Positions 29,844-42,527 of a stretch of DNA of 64,000 nt are shown here, in pieces. Position numbers and translations under genes: made by a program. The notes under the pieces were generated by a model. It worked only from the letters and a program-made list of their open reading frames with translations, was not told the origin of the DNA and made no database searches. Positions within the stretch are counted from its first letter, which is position 1. Every line of letters begins with the position of its first letter. The stretch comes from Caenispirillum bisanense (GTDB taxonomy: Bacteria; Pseudomonadota; Alphaproteobacteria; Rhodospirillales; UBA2165): NCBI GenBank assembly GCA_945877815.1, contig CAMDWJ010000014.1, positions 1 to 64,000 of the forward strand, in the 5' to 3' direction.

Positions 29844-30821
29844 ATGAACAGAATTCTCACAGCCGCCGTATTCGCCGCTTGCACCGTCGCCGCCGCTTGG
29901 AGCGCCATTCCGGCGCAGGCGCAGCAAACGCGTAATCTGTCGATCGTCACAGGCGGCACCGGCGGCGTCTATTATCCGCTGGGCGGCGGATTGGCCAATC
30001 TGCTGACCAAATATGTGCCGGGCTGGCAGGTAACCTCGGAAGTCACCGGCGGCTCGGTCGACAATCTCAAGCTGATCGGCACGCAAAAAGCCGATATCGG
30101 CTTCACCATGGCGGATGCCTCCCTCGATGCCATGCGCGGCGAGGACAAATTCAAAGGTGCGGCCGTTCAGCATCTGACCCTGGCCGTGCTTTATCCGAAC
30201 AACATGCATGTCGTGACGACAGCCGCGACCGGCATCACCAAGATGTCGGACCTTAAAGGTAAGCGCGTTTCCACCGGATCGGCGGGCAGCGCCACCGAGG
30301 TCATGGCCTTCCGTGTCATCGATGCCGCGGGGCTCGACAAGGACAAGGACATGACCCGCGAGCGCCTGGGTGCGGCGGAATCGACCAACGCGCTGAAAGA
30401 CCGCAAGATCGACGCATATTTCTGGGTTGGCGGAATTCCGACGGCGGCGGTGACCGATCTCGCCGCCACGCCGGGCACCAAGATCGTCATGGTGGACCAT
30501 GCCGAGACGGTCGCGAAGATGAACGAGAAATACGGCCCGCTATATGCGCCGGGCAAAATCCCGTCGTCCATGTATCCCGGAATGGATAAGGACAATGCGA
30601 TCGCCACCGTGTGGAATATCCTGGTGGTTTCGCCGTCCATGCCGGACGACGTCGCCTACAACATCACCAAAACGATCTTCGAGAAAAACGCCGAATGGGC
30701 GACCGTTCATGCGGAAGCGAAGAACGTGACTCTGGACAATCAGAAAGCGGCGAATTCGCCGGTGAAGTTCCATCCAGGTGCTCTGCGCTTTTTCACCGAG
30801 AAAGGCATCAAGGTCAACTGA
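29844..30821 (+). CDS. TAXI-family TRAP transporter solute-binding protein
   Basis: Signal peptide; LSIVTGGTGGVYYPLGGGLANLL.. and TGSAGSATEVMAFRV. Confidence 0.95.
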   Translation: MNRILTAAVFAACTVAAAWSAIPAQAQQTRNLSIVTGGTGGVYYPLGGGLANLLTKYVPGWQVTSEVTGGSVDNLKLIGTQKADIGFTMADASLDAMRGEDKFKGAAVQHLTLAVLYPNNMHVVTTAATGITKMSDLKGKRVSTGSAGSATEVMAFRVIDAAGLDKDKDMTRERLGAAESTNALKDRKIDAYFWVGGIPTAAVTDLAATPGTKIVMVDHAETVAKMNEKYGPLYAPGKIPSSMYPGMDKDNAIATVWNILVVSPSMPDDVAYNITKTIFEKNAEWATVHAEAKNVTLDNQKAANSPVKFHPGALRFFTEKGIKVN

Positions 30822-30845
30822 TCCGGCCCGATTCGGATCGATAAG

Positions 30846-30885
30846 AATCCCGTTTCCGATTTTGTTGGGAACGGGATTTTTATTT
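30846..30885 (+). terminator. Hairpin plus T-rich run between TAXI SBP and TRAP permease
   Basis: aatcccgtttcc-gattttgtt-gggaacgggatt followed by tttattt; 12-bp stem with one G-T wobble. Confidence 0.75.
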
Positions 30886-30914
30886 GGGATACGCACTCCA
30901 TATGAAAGCAGCAT

Positions 30915-32921
30915 ATGACGCAAAATAACGGCGCAGCGGTGATGGTCGATGCCGAGGCTCTGAAAAAGGCCGAGGAATTCGTCGAACAGGAAGAAGGGCC
31001 ATCCAACCGGCTGGGCGGTTGGGTCGGCATTGTTGTGACCGTGCTCGCCGTCGTCATGTCGGTGTATCATCTCTATACGGCTTACGGCATCGTGTCCGCC
31101 CAGGTGCTGCGGCCGGTCCATGTCGGCTTTGTGCTGGTGCTCTGCTTCTTACTGTTCCCGATGTTGACGCGGTTTCGCCATTCTGTGCGCGTGTGGGACT
31201 GGGCACTCGCCGCCCTTTCGATCTATGTCATCTGGTACATGGTCATCGGCGGCGACGATCTGATGGATCGCAATACCTCGCCGAACCAAACCGACATGAT
31301 CGTGGGCGTGGTCTTCGTCGCCCTGGTGCTGGAGGCGACGCGCCGCGCGACCGGTTGGATCATGCCCTTTATCTGTTTGTGCTTCATCGCCTATGCCTTG
31401 TTCGGGCCCTACCTGCCGCCGCCCTGGACGCACAGGGGCTACGATATTGGCCGATTGATCGGCCATCTTTTCATGACGCTCGAAGGCGTTTTCGGCTCCG
31501 CCGTTGACGTCTCCTCCAGCCTCATCATCCTGTTCACCATTTTCGGTGCGGTGCTGCATTATTCGGGAGCGGGAAAATTCTTCATCGATTTTTCGTTCGC
31601 CGCACTCGGGGGCAAGCCGACCAGCGCCGGCCGTGCGATCGTGCTGTCCTCGTTCCTGCTGGGTGGTCCTTCGGGCTCCGGTGTGGCGACGACCGTGACG
31701 CTCGGTTCGGTCGCCTATCCGATGCTGGCCAAGGCCGGTTACGGCAAGAACGACGCAGGGGGGCTTTTGGCGGCGGGTGGCATGGGCGCCATTCTGTCGC
31801 CGCCCGTGCTGGGTGCCGCCGCCTTCTTGATCGCCGAGTTCCTCAAGATTTCCTATCTCGACGTGATCCAAATGGCGATCATACCGACCTGCCTCTATTA
31901 CTTCGCGCTCCTGGTGATGGTTGAACTCGATGCCGGCAAGTTCGGCATCCAACAAGTGACCGTCGAGAAACGCGACAGCCTGTGGGATCTCACACGGCGC
32001 TATGGGTTCCACTTCACTTCGCTGATCACGGTCGTCGTCTTCATGGTGTACGGATTCTCGCCGGTGCTGTCGGTCTTCTGGGCGACGGTTTTCGCGGCGG
32101 CGGTGAGTTTCGTGCGGCCCGAGACGGCGTTGTGGCCGCGCAAGCTGATCAAGGCGTTGGAAGCCGGTTCGGTCGGTGTGCTCGGCGTTGCCGCGACCTG
32201 CGCCGCAGCGGGCATCATCGTCGGCGTCGTGACATTGACCGGCCTCGGCCTCAAATTCAGCTCGATCGCCATCGCCTATGCCGGCGGCAGCTTGCTCCTG
32301 ACGGCGATCTATACCTCGCTGATCGTGTGGATCGTCGGCTTGGCCGTGCCGGTGACGGCGTCCTACATCATTTGCGCGGTAATCGCCGCGCCGGCGCTGA
32401 TCCAGTTGGGCGTGCCGAATTACGCGGCACACATGTTCATCTTCTATTACGCAGTATTGTCCGAAGTCTCGCCGCCGACCGCGCTCTCGCCCTTCGCGGC
32501 CGCCGCGATCACGGGCGGCGATCCTTATAAGACAACGCTACAATCGTGGAAATATACCTTGCCCGCGTTTCTGGTGCCCTTTGTGTTCGTGATGGATCCG
32601 CTGGGCATCGGGTTGCTGCTGAAGATTCCGGCGAACGGCTCGTATTGGGATATCGTCTATATCTCGGCGACGACCGCGATCGGTATCTTCGCCCTTGGCG
32701 TCGCGGCGCAGGGTTGGCTGATGGGCCGCATGGACGCGGTCGGCCGCGCGCTCATGCTGATCGGCGGCCTGCTGATGGTGTTCTCGACATTGATGGAAGC
32801 GTTGTACGAGGCGGCGACACCCTGGCATCTGCATTATACGGACGGGCTCGGCGTCGTTTTCATTTCAGCTTCGATTGGGGGGCAGTGGGGACGACGGCGG
32901 AAGCTCCGGTCGCGATCCTGA
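30915..32921 (+). CDS. TRAP transporter fused permease
   Basis: 668 aa polytopic; GGPSGSGVATTVTLGSVAYPMLAKAGY, GGMGAILSPPVLGAAAFLIAEFL. Confidence 0.95.
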   Translation: MTQNNGAAVMVDAEALKKAEEFVEQEEGPSNRLGGWVGIVVTVLAVVMSVYHLYTAYGIVSAQVLRPVHVGFVLVLCFLLFPMLTRFRHSVRVWDWALAALSIYVIWYMVIGGDDLMDRNTSPNQTDMIVGVVFVALVLEATRRATGWIMPFICLCFIAYALFGPYLPPPWTHRGYDIGRLIGHLFMTLEGVFGSAVDVSSSLIILFTIFGAVLHYSGAGKFFIDFSFAALGGKPTSAGRAIVLSSFLLGGPSGSGVATTVTLGSVAYPMLAKAGYGKNDAGGLLAAGGMGAILSPPVLGAAAFLIAEFLKISYLDVIQMAIIPTCLYYFALLVMVELDAGKFGIQQVTVEKRDSLWDLTRRYGFHFTSLITVVVFMVYGFSPVLSVFWATVFAAAVSFVRPETALWPRKLIKALEAGSVGVLGVAATCAAAGIIVGVVTLTGLGLKFSSIAIAYAGGSLLLTAIYTSLIVWIVGLAVPVTASYIICAVIAAPALIQLGVPNYAAHMFIFYYAVLSEVSPPTALSPFAAAAITGGDPYKTTLQSWKYTLPAFLVPFVFVMDPLGIGLLLKIPANGSYWDIVYISATTAIGIFALGVAAQGWLMGRMDAVGRALMLIGGLLMVFSTLMEALYEAATPWHLHYTDGLGVVFISASIGGQWGRRRKLRSRS

Positions 32922-32922
32922 T

Positions 32923-33459
32923 TTAATTCGTGCCGCGCCCGATGCGCAGGCCCGCAGCCAAATCGGGCCAGCCGTAGGCGATTTCGCGCAGCTTCGTGCC
33001 CCACATCTTTTCCTCGCGCTCGCCGACCCGCTTTCCTCCCATGGCCTCGTAGAAAAATCGCGACGGGTTCGAGGCCAAGACCCAGATGATCGCCGAGGTG
33101 AGGTGCCGCGCCTGGAGTTCGACAAAAACATGCATGAGAAGTCGTTCGCCGATGCCCCGGTTTTGATGATCCGGATGGACGTACAGGGTATAAACCTCGC
33201 CGGCGTAAGTACCGCTGCGCGCCCGATTGGGCCCCGCAGAACCGACAGCGACGATGCCGTCCGCGTCATCTTCGGCGACGCAGACGATTTCGCCGTCGAG
33301 GCGGACCGCGCGCGTCCAATAACCTTGCTGCCGTTCGGTGGACATATTGATGAGCACGCGATCAGGCACAGTTCCCACGTAGGTCGAACGCCATGTCTCG
33401 ACATAGATGTCGGCGATCCGCGCGGCATCTGCTTCGCGCGCGAGGCGGATCAGCGCCAT
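32923..33459 (-). CDS. GNAT-family N-acetyltransferase
   Basis: IRLAREADAARIADIYVETWRSTY.. LYVHPDHQNRGIGERLL. Confidence 0.92.
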   Translation of the reverse strand: MALIRLAREADAARIADIYVETWRSTYVGTVPDRVLINMSTERQQGYWTRAVRLDGEIVCVAEDDADGIVAVGSAGPNRARSGTYAGEVYTLYVHPDHQNRGIGERLLMHVFVELQARHLTSAIIWVLASNPSRFFYEAMGGKRVGEREEKMWGTKLREIAYGWPDLAAGLRIGRGTN

Positions 33460-33462
33460 CGA

Positions 33463-34758
33463 TCAGTCCTCGACCTTCTCGAACACGGCCACGAAAAATC
33501 CGTCGGTTGCATTGCGGGCGGGCGTCAGCGTCAAATAAGTCTCGTCGGTGGGGGCGTTCCCGCGCACGGTTGTCTTCCAAACCTCGGCGATGGGGATGGC
33601 GCGGAACTCGGGGTTTGAATCCAAAAACAGATCGGCCTGTGCTTGGTTCTCGCCGTCGAAGATCGAACAGGTCACATAAATGAGCCGCCCGCCGGGGGCG
33701 ACGAGGTTCGCCGCCGCCGTAAGGATGCGCCGTTGTTCGGCCATCAATTGGTCGAGCCGCTCCGGCGTCAAACGCCAACGCGCACCCGGATTGCGCCGCC
33801 ATGCGCCCGAGCCCGAGCAGGGCGCATCAACCAGGACACGCACGGCGCGGTCTTCAAGTGCTGCGAGTGCCGGATCGTCGAGCCCGGTGAGATGCTTGCG
33901 CGTGACGTTGCTGATACCGGCGCGCTTGAGACGCGCCTCGATCGCGTGCAGGCGGCGCTTGTCGGTATCGCAGGCGATCAGCGGGCCTCCGTCCTTCATC
34001 ATGGCGGCGAGCGCCAAAGTTTTGCCGCCGGCCCCCGCGCACAAATCGATGGTCATCCGGTCGGCCTTGGCGCCGGTCAGAAGGGCCGCGATCTGCGAGG
34101 CTTCGTCCTGCACTTCGACCAGACCATCTTTGTAGGCGCGCGCGACGGTCAGATTGGCGCGCTCGTTGACACGCAATCCAATGGGCGACATCGTCGTCGC
34201 AACTGCGACGATCTCATCTTCGGCCAGGCGCGCGATGGCGTCGGCGCGATTGCCTTTGAGTGTATTGACTCGGAGATCGAGAGGGGCCGGTCGGTTGAGT
34301 GCGGTTATTTCGCGGGCGGCATGCTCGCCCCACATCGTTTGCAGGATATCCAGAATCCACTCGGGCATCTCAAACTGTACGGCGGGCGGCATGTCGGACG
34401 CATCGACCGGAAGCCCGGCCAGGCGTTCGGCCATGATGCGTTCGTCTGGGCTCAGCGGAGCGGGACCGAAACGTCCGCCGTCGAACAATTCGTCAATGGC
34501 ATCGACGGTGAGCCGGTCGTTGAGGGCTAGATCGGCGATGACACGTGCCCGCGGTTCGTTCGATCGCGTCCACCAATCGAGATGCGCGCGCTTGCGCTCG
34601 ATCGCGAATGCGCGCTCAGAAATGGCGCGGCGATCTTTCGATCCGATATAGCGCCGACTACGGAAATAGGCGGTGACCAGCTCGTCGCCCGGCCGGGCGT
34701 TGGCGTCGATCGTTTCCAGGACTTCGATTGCCGCCGCGATGCGCGCAGCCGGGGTCAC
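33463..34758 (-). CDS. RsmB/NOP-family rRNA cytosine-C5 methyltransferase
   Basis: DLCAGAGGKTLALAAMM, VLVDAPCSGSGAWRRNPGARWRLTPERL, LIYVTCSIFDGENQAQ. Confidence 0.93.
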   Translation of the reverse strand: MTPAARIAAAIEVLETIDANARPGDELVTAYFRSRRYIGSKDRRAISERAFAIERKRAHLDWWTRSNEPRARVIADLALNDRLTVDAIDELFDGGRFGPAPLSPDERIMAERLAGLPVDASDMPPAVQFEMPEWILDILQTMWGEHAAREITALNRPAPLDLRVNTLKGNRADAIARLAEDEIVAVATTMSPIGLRVNERANLTVARAYKDGLVEVQDEASQIAALLTGAKADRMTIDLCAGAGGKTLALAAMMKDGGPLIACDTDKRRLHAIEARLKRAGISNVTRKHLTGLDDPALAALEDRAVRVLVDAPCSGSGAWRRNPGARWRLTPERLDQLMAEQRRILTAAANLVAPGGRLIYVTCSIFDGENQAQADLFLDSNPEFRAIPIAEVWKTTVRGNAPTDETYLTLTPARNATDGFFVAVFEKVED

Positions 34759-34764
34759 GTCCTC

Positions 34765-37035
<2,271 letters not shown>

Positions 37036-37039
<4 letters not shown>

Positions 37040-38112
37040 TGGACGGCGTCCGTACCGGGCGTAGGCAGGCCCGCGACGGTGCAACCGTCGGCGGCCATCA
37101 GTTCCATGAGAATTCCTTCGCGCAAGCCGCGGTCGGCCACGGTCAGCTTGCCGACCGGCCATGAGCGGCAGATCGCGTCCAGGATGGCGCAGCCGGGCAC
37201 CACCAATTCCGCGCGCTCGCTGCCGATGCAGGGAATGGCGGCGCGGCCGCCGAAATCAAGGCTGGCGACATAGCGCGAGGCTTCGTCGAGCGATTGAAAA
37301 TCGATAACCAGCCCGTCGACGCGCTGCCTCGAATATTGAGGCAGGCGAAGATAGACGGCGCCCAGCGTCGTGACGGTGCCCGACGTGCCGACCATCTGCA
37401 CCTCGCCGCGTTCGACATGGGCGCGGATATCGTTCCTGGCGCAGAAGGGCGGGATGCGCGCGGCGATTTCGTCGACCATTTCGGCATAGGCCGCCGCGTC
37501 GATTTCGCAGCCGGATTTTTCCGCAAGATTGACGACGCCGACCGGCATCGACATGACGTCGAGGATCTCGAAACTTTCGCCGTTGCGGCGATGGGCCCAG
37601 GTCAGCTCCGTCGAGCCGCCCCCGATGTCGAATACCACGGCATAGGGGGCGTCGCTCTTCAACAGGCTTTGGCAGCCAAGCAGCGCTAGGCGCGCTTCTT
37701 CCTCGCAGGTAATGGTTTCGAATTCGAGCCCGGTTTCGGCCTTGATGCGGGCGAGAAACCCGTCGCAGTTGGCGGCGCGTCGGCAGGCCTCGGTGGCGAT
37801 ATTGCGGGTCCGCACGACACCCAGATCGTTCAATTTGGCGGCACAGACCGACAAGGCATCGATCGTGCGCGCCATTGCGGTCTCGATGAGGGTTCCGGTG
37901 CGACTGACGCCCTCGCCGAGGCGCACGATGCGCGAAAACGAGGCAACGACACGGAATCCGCCTGCATCGGGCCGCGCAATCAGCAGCCGGCAATTGTTGG
38001 TGCCGAGATCCAGCGCCCCGTACAATGGATCGCGGCGCTTCTGGCTGAGTCCAAATTTGGATCTCCGCCGCCAATTGGCGGTGGTTCCGCGCGTCATGTC
38101 TCGGTCATCCAA
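37036..38112 (-). CDS. Ppx/GppA-family exopolyphosphatase
   Basis: ALDLGTNNCRLLIARP, VFDIGGGSTELTW, GTSGTVTTLGAVYL. Confidence 0.94.
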
Positions 38113-38209
38113 TGTTCACGGGCGAGGGTAGCCCGGAATTCCGCAGATTAGAACCCGCAAATGATCCCCTTCAAATTCCCGGACTGGCATGCTAAAGAGC
38201 GCGCCTTGC

Positions 38210-38286
38210 TGGGGAGTAGCTCAACTGGCTAGAGCGTCGGATTCTGACTCCGAAGGTTGAGGGTTCAATTCCTTCCTCCCCAGCCA
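38210..38286 (+). tRNA. tRNA-Gln (anticodon CTG), CCA encoded
   Basis: Cloverleaf by eye: acceptor TGGGGAG/CTCCCCA, anticodon stem-loop TCGGA-TTCTGAC-TCCGA, T-arm GGTTCAATTCC, 3' GCCA. Confidence 0.95.
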
Positions 38287-38412
38287 ACATCGCCGATCGC
38301 CACTCGTCGCAATTTCAACGTGTAGGCCGACCGATTTTTATCCCCTCGCAAAATTCAATCGATTCGCTTAATTGTCTAATTAAGCAATATGCGAATAATG
38401 CTGGGGTGATGG

Positions 38413-39378
38413 GTGGGCGACACTGCGGCAATTGACAGCGGGGCCCCCAGCCCTGAGATCGACGTGTCGTTCGTTGTGACGGTCTACAACAAGGCCCCCT
38501 TCATTTCCGGCATGGTCGAATCGCTGCGCCGTCAAGGCGACCCGGCCCGCTTCGAGTATATCTTTGTCGATGACGGGTCGATCGACGGTTCCGGCGAACG
38601 GATTGCGGGTGCGACGCGGGACCTGCCGCGCGTGACGATCGTTCGCCAGGAGAATGCCGGCCCGGCCATATCGACGAATGTCGGCGTGAGGCATGCGCGC
38701 GGGACATATGTTAAGTTGCTGGATGCCGACGATCGCCTGGTGACCGGGATCACGCCCTTGCTCCGTGACGAGTTGCACAGCAGCGGCGCCGATCTGTTGA
38801 TTGGGCATCTCGCCACCTATCGATTGGGCGGAATCATGTCCGATGACGTGCCGTCGGTCGGCCGGGTTCAGGAACTGGAAGACCCATTGATGACCATTCT
38901 TGAAACGGGTCTGAGCAATACCAGCGCCACAATCTTCCGGCGCGAAGCCTGTCTCGCGGCCGGCGGATGCGATGAAACAGTCTTTGTTCAAGACTATTCG
39001 ATGTTTCTTCGCATGGCGCGTCGCAGCCGATTTTTGACCTCCAATGCGGTTTTTGCGTATGTGCCTGAGAATGCTACCGGACGGGTCTCCAGCATGGCCG
39101 GGCAGACCTTGCACGACACGAATCGCGCCTTATCGAATCTTATTGTCTCCGAGCCGGACCTTCCCGCGCGTTACAAGCTGGTGGCGATGCGCCGTGCGGC
39201 GGGCCGCGCATGGAAATGGGCGCTGCGCCATCGCGGCGCGACCCTGTTGTCGTGTCCCTTCTTCGTCCACGCGATCAGCCGGCTGCCGATCGCGGCTTTG
39301 GCGCCTTGGGTCCTGCGCCATGCTTGCCGTCCGTTTAGGGCCGATACCGCGTTGCGTTTTCCGGGGCCGCCGGTATGA
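38413..39378 (+). CDS. Glycosyltransferase family 2
   Basis: VSFVVTVYNKAPFISGMVESLRRQ..EYIFVDDGSIDGSGE, KLLDADDRL. Confidence 0.93.
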   Translation: MGDTAAIDSGAPSPEIDVSFVVTVYNKAPFISGMVESLRRQGDPARFEYIFVDDGSIDGSGERIAGATRDLPRVTIVRQENAGPAISTNVGVRHARGTYVKLLDADDRLVTGITPLLRDELHSSGADLLIGHLATYRLGGIMSDDVPSVGRVQELEDPLMTILETGLSNTSATIFRREACLAAGGCDETVFVQDYSMFLRMARRSRFLTSNAVFAYVPENATGRVSSMAGQTLHDTNRALSNLIVSEPDLPARYKLVAMRRAAGRAWKWALRHRGATLLSCPFFVHAISRLPIAALAPWVLRHACRPFRADTALRFPGPPV

Positions 39379-40088
39379 CCTTCGGCGCGACGCTCGATAA
39401 ACTCGTCCGCACCGCGCGCGGTCTTCCGGTTCCCGTCCTCCATCGTTTATCAGAGGCCGGTGGGGTTGCCTTGACGATCGACGACGGACCGACACCTGAC
39501 GCGACGCCAGGCATTCTCGAAGCGTTGCGGCGCCATAAAGCGGTTGCGACCTTTTTCGTCAGCGGCGAGCGTGCCGCCGCTCAGCCGGAGTTGTTGGCTG
39601 CAATGGTCGGCGATGGCCATCGGGTCTGCAATCATGGCTTCGCCCATCTGCGTCTCGATCAATTGGATGAAGCGGCGGTCGCAGCCGATCTGGATCGGGC
39701 GGAAAAGGTGCTGGGGCGGGCGAGACCAGCACCATCGCCATATCCGCTGCGCCTGCCGTTCGGCGAGGGATGGCGTTCGCGCTCGCTCCATCGCGCGCTT
39801 CTCGCCTGGCACTCCGATGTCCGCATCGTACATTGGACCCGGCACGCCCACGATTGGGAAATTGTGGGGCGATGCCAATCCTCGGCCGATCTCGGTCACG
39901 AATGTCGCCGTGCCGCAGCTGAACTGACCGCGTCCAAAGGTTTGCCCGGCGCTATTTTGCTAGCCCACGATCGGCCGATCGATGCGACTCATCCCTTGAG
40001 CGGGGCGGCATCCGTGATCTTCATCGAGCATGTGTTGGAGATGCTCGCACAAGCGGCAATTCCAACGCTTCCTTTGCGAGTGCAGTAA
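39375..40088 (+). CDS. Polysaccharide deacetylase (NodB-like)
   Basis: VALTIDDGPTPDATPGILEALRRHKAVATFFVSGERA, VCNHGFAH. Confidence 0.9.
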   Translation: MTFGATLDKLVRTARGLPVPVLHRLSEAGGVALTIDDGPTPDATPGILEALRRHKAVATFFVSGERAAAQPELLAAMVGDGHRVCNHGFAHLRLDQLDEAAVAADLDRAEKVLGRARPAPSPYPLRLPFGEGWRSRSLHRALLAWHSDVRIVHWTRHAHDWEIVGRCQSSADLGHECRRAAAELTASKGLPGAILLAHDRPIDATHPLSGAASVIFIEHVLEMLAQAAIPTLPLRVQ

Positions 40089-40092
40089 TTCA

Positions 40093-40716
40093 ATGCCCAG
40101 ACCCTATTATCTTCGAAAGAAATTCCTGAAGCGCAAACTCGAGGAGAAAATTCTTTTCCCTCTCGGATTCTTGAACGTTCATTGGACGCGCGTGATCCAG
40201 TATCGCGATTGTTTCGATTTCATCCGCACGCTGGGGCCCGAGAACCTCGACGTTCTGGAGATATCCGCGGGCCACTATTGGCGTGAGGAATTCGCCTTCA
40301 AGAGCTTCAGCGAAACTCAGTATCCGGACTACGATCTGGAAAAGGGACCGCTGCCCCGGCAGTTCGATCTTATTATCGCCGACCACGTCCTGCTGCATCT
40401 CGATCATCCGGTGCAGGGCGTCGCCAACATGCACGCAATGCTCAAGGAGGGCGGCCACTGCATCGTGACGACACCGTTCCTCATCAAGGCGAACCTGCCG
40501 CCACAGGATGTGTCGCGCTGGACCGAACGGGGCCTCGCCAATGTAATGGAGGATGGCGGGTTCGAGCGGGCTAATATCCGCACCGCGTCGTGGGGCAATC
40601 GCGCCTGCGTGGTCTCCAACTTCCGGCGCTGGACGCCCTACGGCTTCGGCTGGTTCAAATCGTTGAAAAATGAGCCAGATTTTCCTGTCTCGGTGTGGGC
40701 AATCGCGAAGCGCTGA
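40093..40716 (+). CDS. Class I SAM-dependent methyltransferase-like protein
   Basis: LDVLEISAGHYWREEF, FDLIIADHVLLHLDHPVQGVANMHAMLKEGGHCIVTTPFL. Confidence 0.85.
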   Translation: MPRPYYLRKKFLKRKLEEKILFPLGFLNVHWTRVIQYRDCFDFIRTLGPENLDVLEISAGHYWREEFAFKSFSETQYPDYDLEKGPLPRQFDLIIADHVLLHLDHPVQGVANMHAMLKEGGHCIVTTPFLIKANLPPQDVSRWTERGLANVMEDGGFERANIRTASWGNRACVVSNFRRWTPYGFGWFKSLKNEPDFPVSVWAIAKR

Positions 40717-40754
40717 GGCATTATGCCCCCGGCCGGAAAATGCAGGAGGGCGCC

Positions 40755-41687
40755 ATGGGAACATCCGATAGAATGGGCGGGGTTTATTCTCCGGTCATTA
40801 CGCCATTCGATCGTAATTTGAATCCCGACGCGGCGCGCCTCGTCGCTCAGTGCCGCTGGCTGCTAACCCAGAATGTCGGTCTCGCGGTGTTCGGCACCAA
40901 CAGCGAAGCCAATTCGCTGTCGGTGGATGAAAAAATCGACCTGTTAGATGCACTGGTCGATGCCGGCCTGCCGCCGGCCCGCATGATGCCGGGAACCGGC
41001 TGCTGTGCCGTAACCGAGTCCGCGCGATTGACCGCGCATGCCGTGAAACTTGGTTGTGCCGGTGTCTTGATGCTGCCGCCCTTCTATTACAAAGGCGTCA
41101 GCGACGATGGCTTGTTCGCGTCTTTTTCCCAGGTGATCGAACGGGTCGCCGATTCCAAGCTGCGGGTCTATCTCTACCATATCCCGCCGGTCTCCAACGT
41201 ACCGCTATCGCTCGCTCTGATCGAACGATTGATCAAGGCCTATCCCGACATGGTCGTCGGCATCAAGGATTCGTCGGGCGACTGGGCGAACACCAAGGCG
41301 ATGCTGGACGCCGGATGGGACAATTTCGCGATCTTTCCGGGCTCCGAGAATTTCCTGCTCGCAGCACTTCGGCTTGGCGGTGCCGGCTGCATCTCAGCGA
41401 CGGCCAATGTCAATCCGGCGGCGATCCATGCGCTCTATGCCAACTGGCAAGCGCCGGACGCCGATCAGCAACAGGCTGCGCTCGACAAGATCCGCTCGCT
41501 GTTCTCCGGCTATGTCATGATCCCGGCGCTCAAGGCTGCGGTCGCACACTATTCGGGCGATCCGACTTGGATGAAGGTGCGCCCGCCGCTCGATGCCATG
41601 ACTGCGGCGCAGCAAAGGGCTTTGGTGGACAATCTCGATGTGGCCGGATTCAAGATGCCGGGGCTGATGGCTCGGGCCGCGGAATAG
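40755..41687 (+). CDS. Dihydrodipicolinate synthase/DapA-family aldolase
   Basis: GVYSPVITPFDRNLNPD, FGTNSEANSLSVDEK, LYHIPPVSNVPLS, VVGIKDSSGDWANTKAML. Confidence 0.93.
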   Translation: MGTSDRMGGVYSPVITPFDRNLNPDAARLVAQCRWLLTQNVGLAVFGTNSEANSLSVDEKIDLLDALVDAGLPPARMMPGTGCCAVTESARLTAHAVKLGCAGVLMLPPFYYKGVSDDGLFASFSQVIERVADSKLRVYLYHIPPVSNVPLSLALIERLIKAYPDMVVGIKDSSGDWANTKAMLDAGWDNFAIFPGSENFLLAALRLGGAGCISATANVNPAAIHALYANWQAPDADQQQAALDKIRSLFSGYVMIPALKAAVAHYSGDPTWMKVRPPLDAMTAAQQRALVDNLDVAGFKMPGLMARAAE

Positions 41688-41690
41688 ACG

Positions 41691-42527
41691 ATGGCCTATC
41701 GCTATGCCAGCGGCGCCAAGGCGCGCGTCGTTGCGCCGCCGCGCGCCACAGATACGCATATGCATATCTATGAGCCGGGCTATGCCATGGCGTCGAGCGC
41801 GATCATCCCACCGCAGGACGGTCCCCTCGCCGATTACCGCGAACTGCAATCACGTCTCGGCCTCAGCCGTGTCGTCGTCGTACAGCCTTCGACCTATGGA
41901 TTGGATAATAGCTGCACCTTGGATGCGGTGGCGAAGATCGGCGTCGGCGCGCGTGCGGTTATTTGCGCCAACGATAAAACGAGTGACGCTGAGCTACGAC
42001 GCTTCCACGACCAAGGTGCGCGCGGCATCCGATTTTTCATGATGCCCGGTGGACCGGTCGGTTGGGAGATGCTGGACGGGTTGGCGTCGCGCGCGCGCGA
42101 TCTCGGCTGGCATATTCAGTTGCAACTGGATGGACGGACTTTGCCGGATCGTATGCCCCAGCTTGCGCCCATCTCCGATCTTTTGGTCATCGATCACGTG
42201 GGGCGCTTCATGGAGCCGGTCGCCACGGACAGCGATGGCTTTAAGGCCCTGTTGCGTCTGGTCGACGGCGGAGCCTGGGTGAAACTCAGCGCGCCCTATG
42301 AAAGCTCGAAAGCAAAAGCGCCGTGGTCCGACATCGGACTGCTCGCCAAAGCTTTGGTGAAACGCGCGCCCGACCGCATGGTCTGGGCGACCAATTGGCC
42401 GCACCCGATGCAAGAGCCCAAGCCGGACGATGCGATCCTGCTCGATATGCTGCTCGATTGGGTCCCGGACGAAACGATGCGCGCAAAAATCCTCACCGAC
42501 AATCCAGCCAAGCTTTACGGTTTTTAG
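41691..42527 (+). CDS. Amidohydrolase-2 family protein (LigI-like)
   Basis: ATDTHMHIYEPGYAMA, DHVGRFMEPV, VWATNWPHP. Confidence 0.88.
   Translation: MAYRYASGAKARVVAPPRATDTHMHIYEPGYAMASSAIIPPQDGPLADYRELQSRLGLSRVVVVQPSTYGLDNSCTLDAVAKIGVGARAVICANDKTSDAELRRFHDQGARGIRFFMMPGGPVGWEMLDGLASRARDLGWHIQLQLDGRTLPDRMPQLAPISDLLVIDHVGRFMEPVATDSDGFKALLRLVDGGAWVKLSAPYESSKAKAPWSDIGLLAKALVKRAPDRMVWATNWPHPMQEPKPDDAILLDMLLDWVPDETMRAKILTDNPAKLYGF

Noticed and set aside
24718-29847. Long plus-strand ORFs 24718-26181 and 28024-29847
   Set aside because: Antisense to clearly recognisable ABC-F, cytochrome b561 and MFS genes; Arg/Gln/His-rich composition typical of shadow ORFs.
31149-32432. 427-aa minus-strand ORF
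   Set aside because: Antisense to the TRAP permease; low-complexity R/D/H/E composition.
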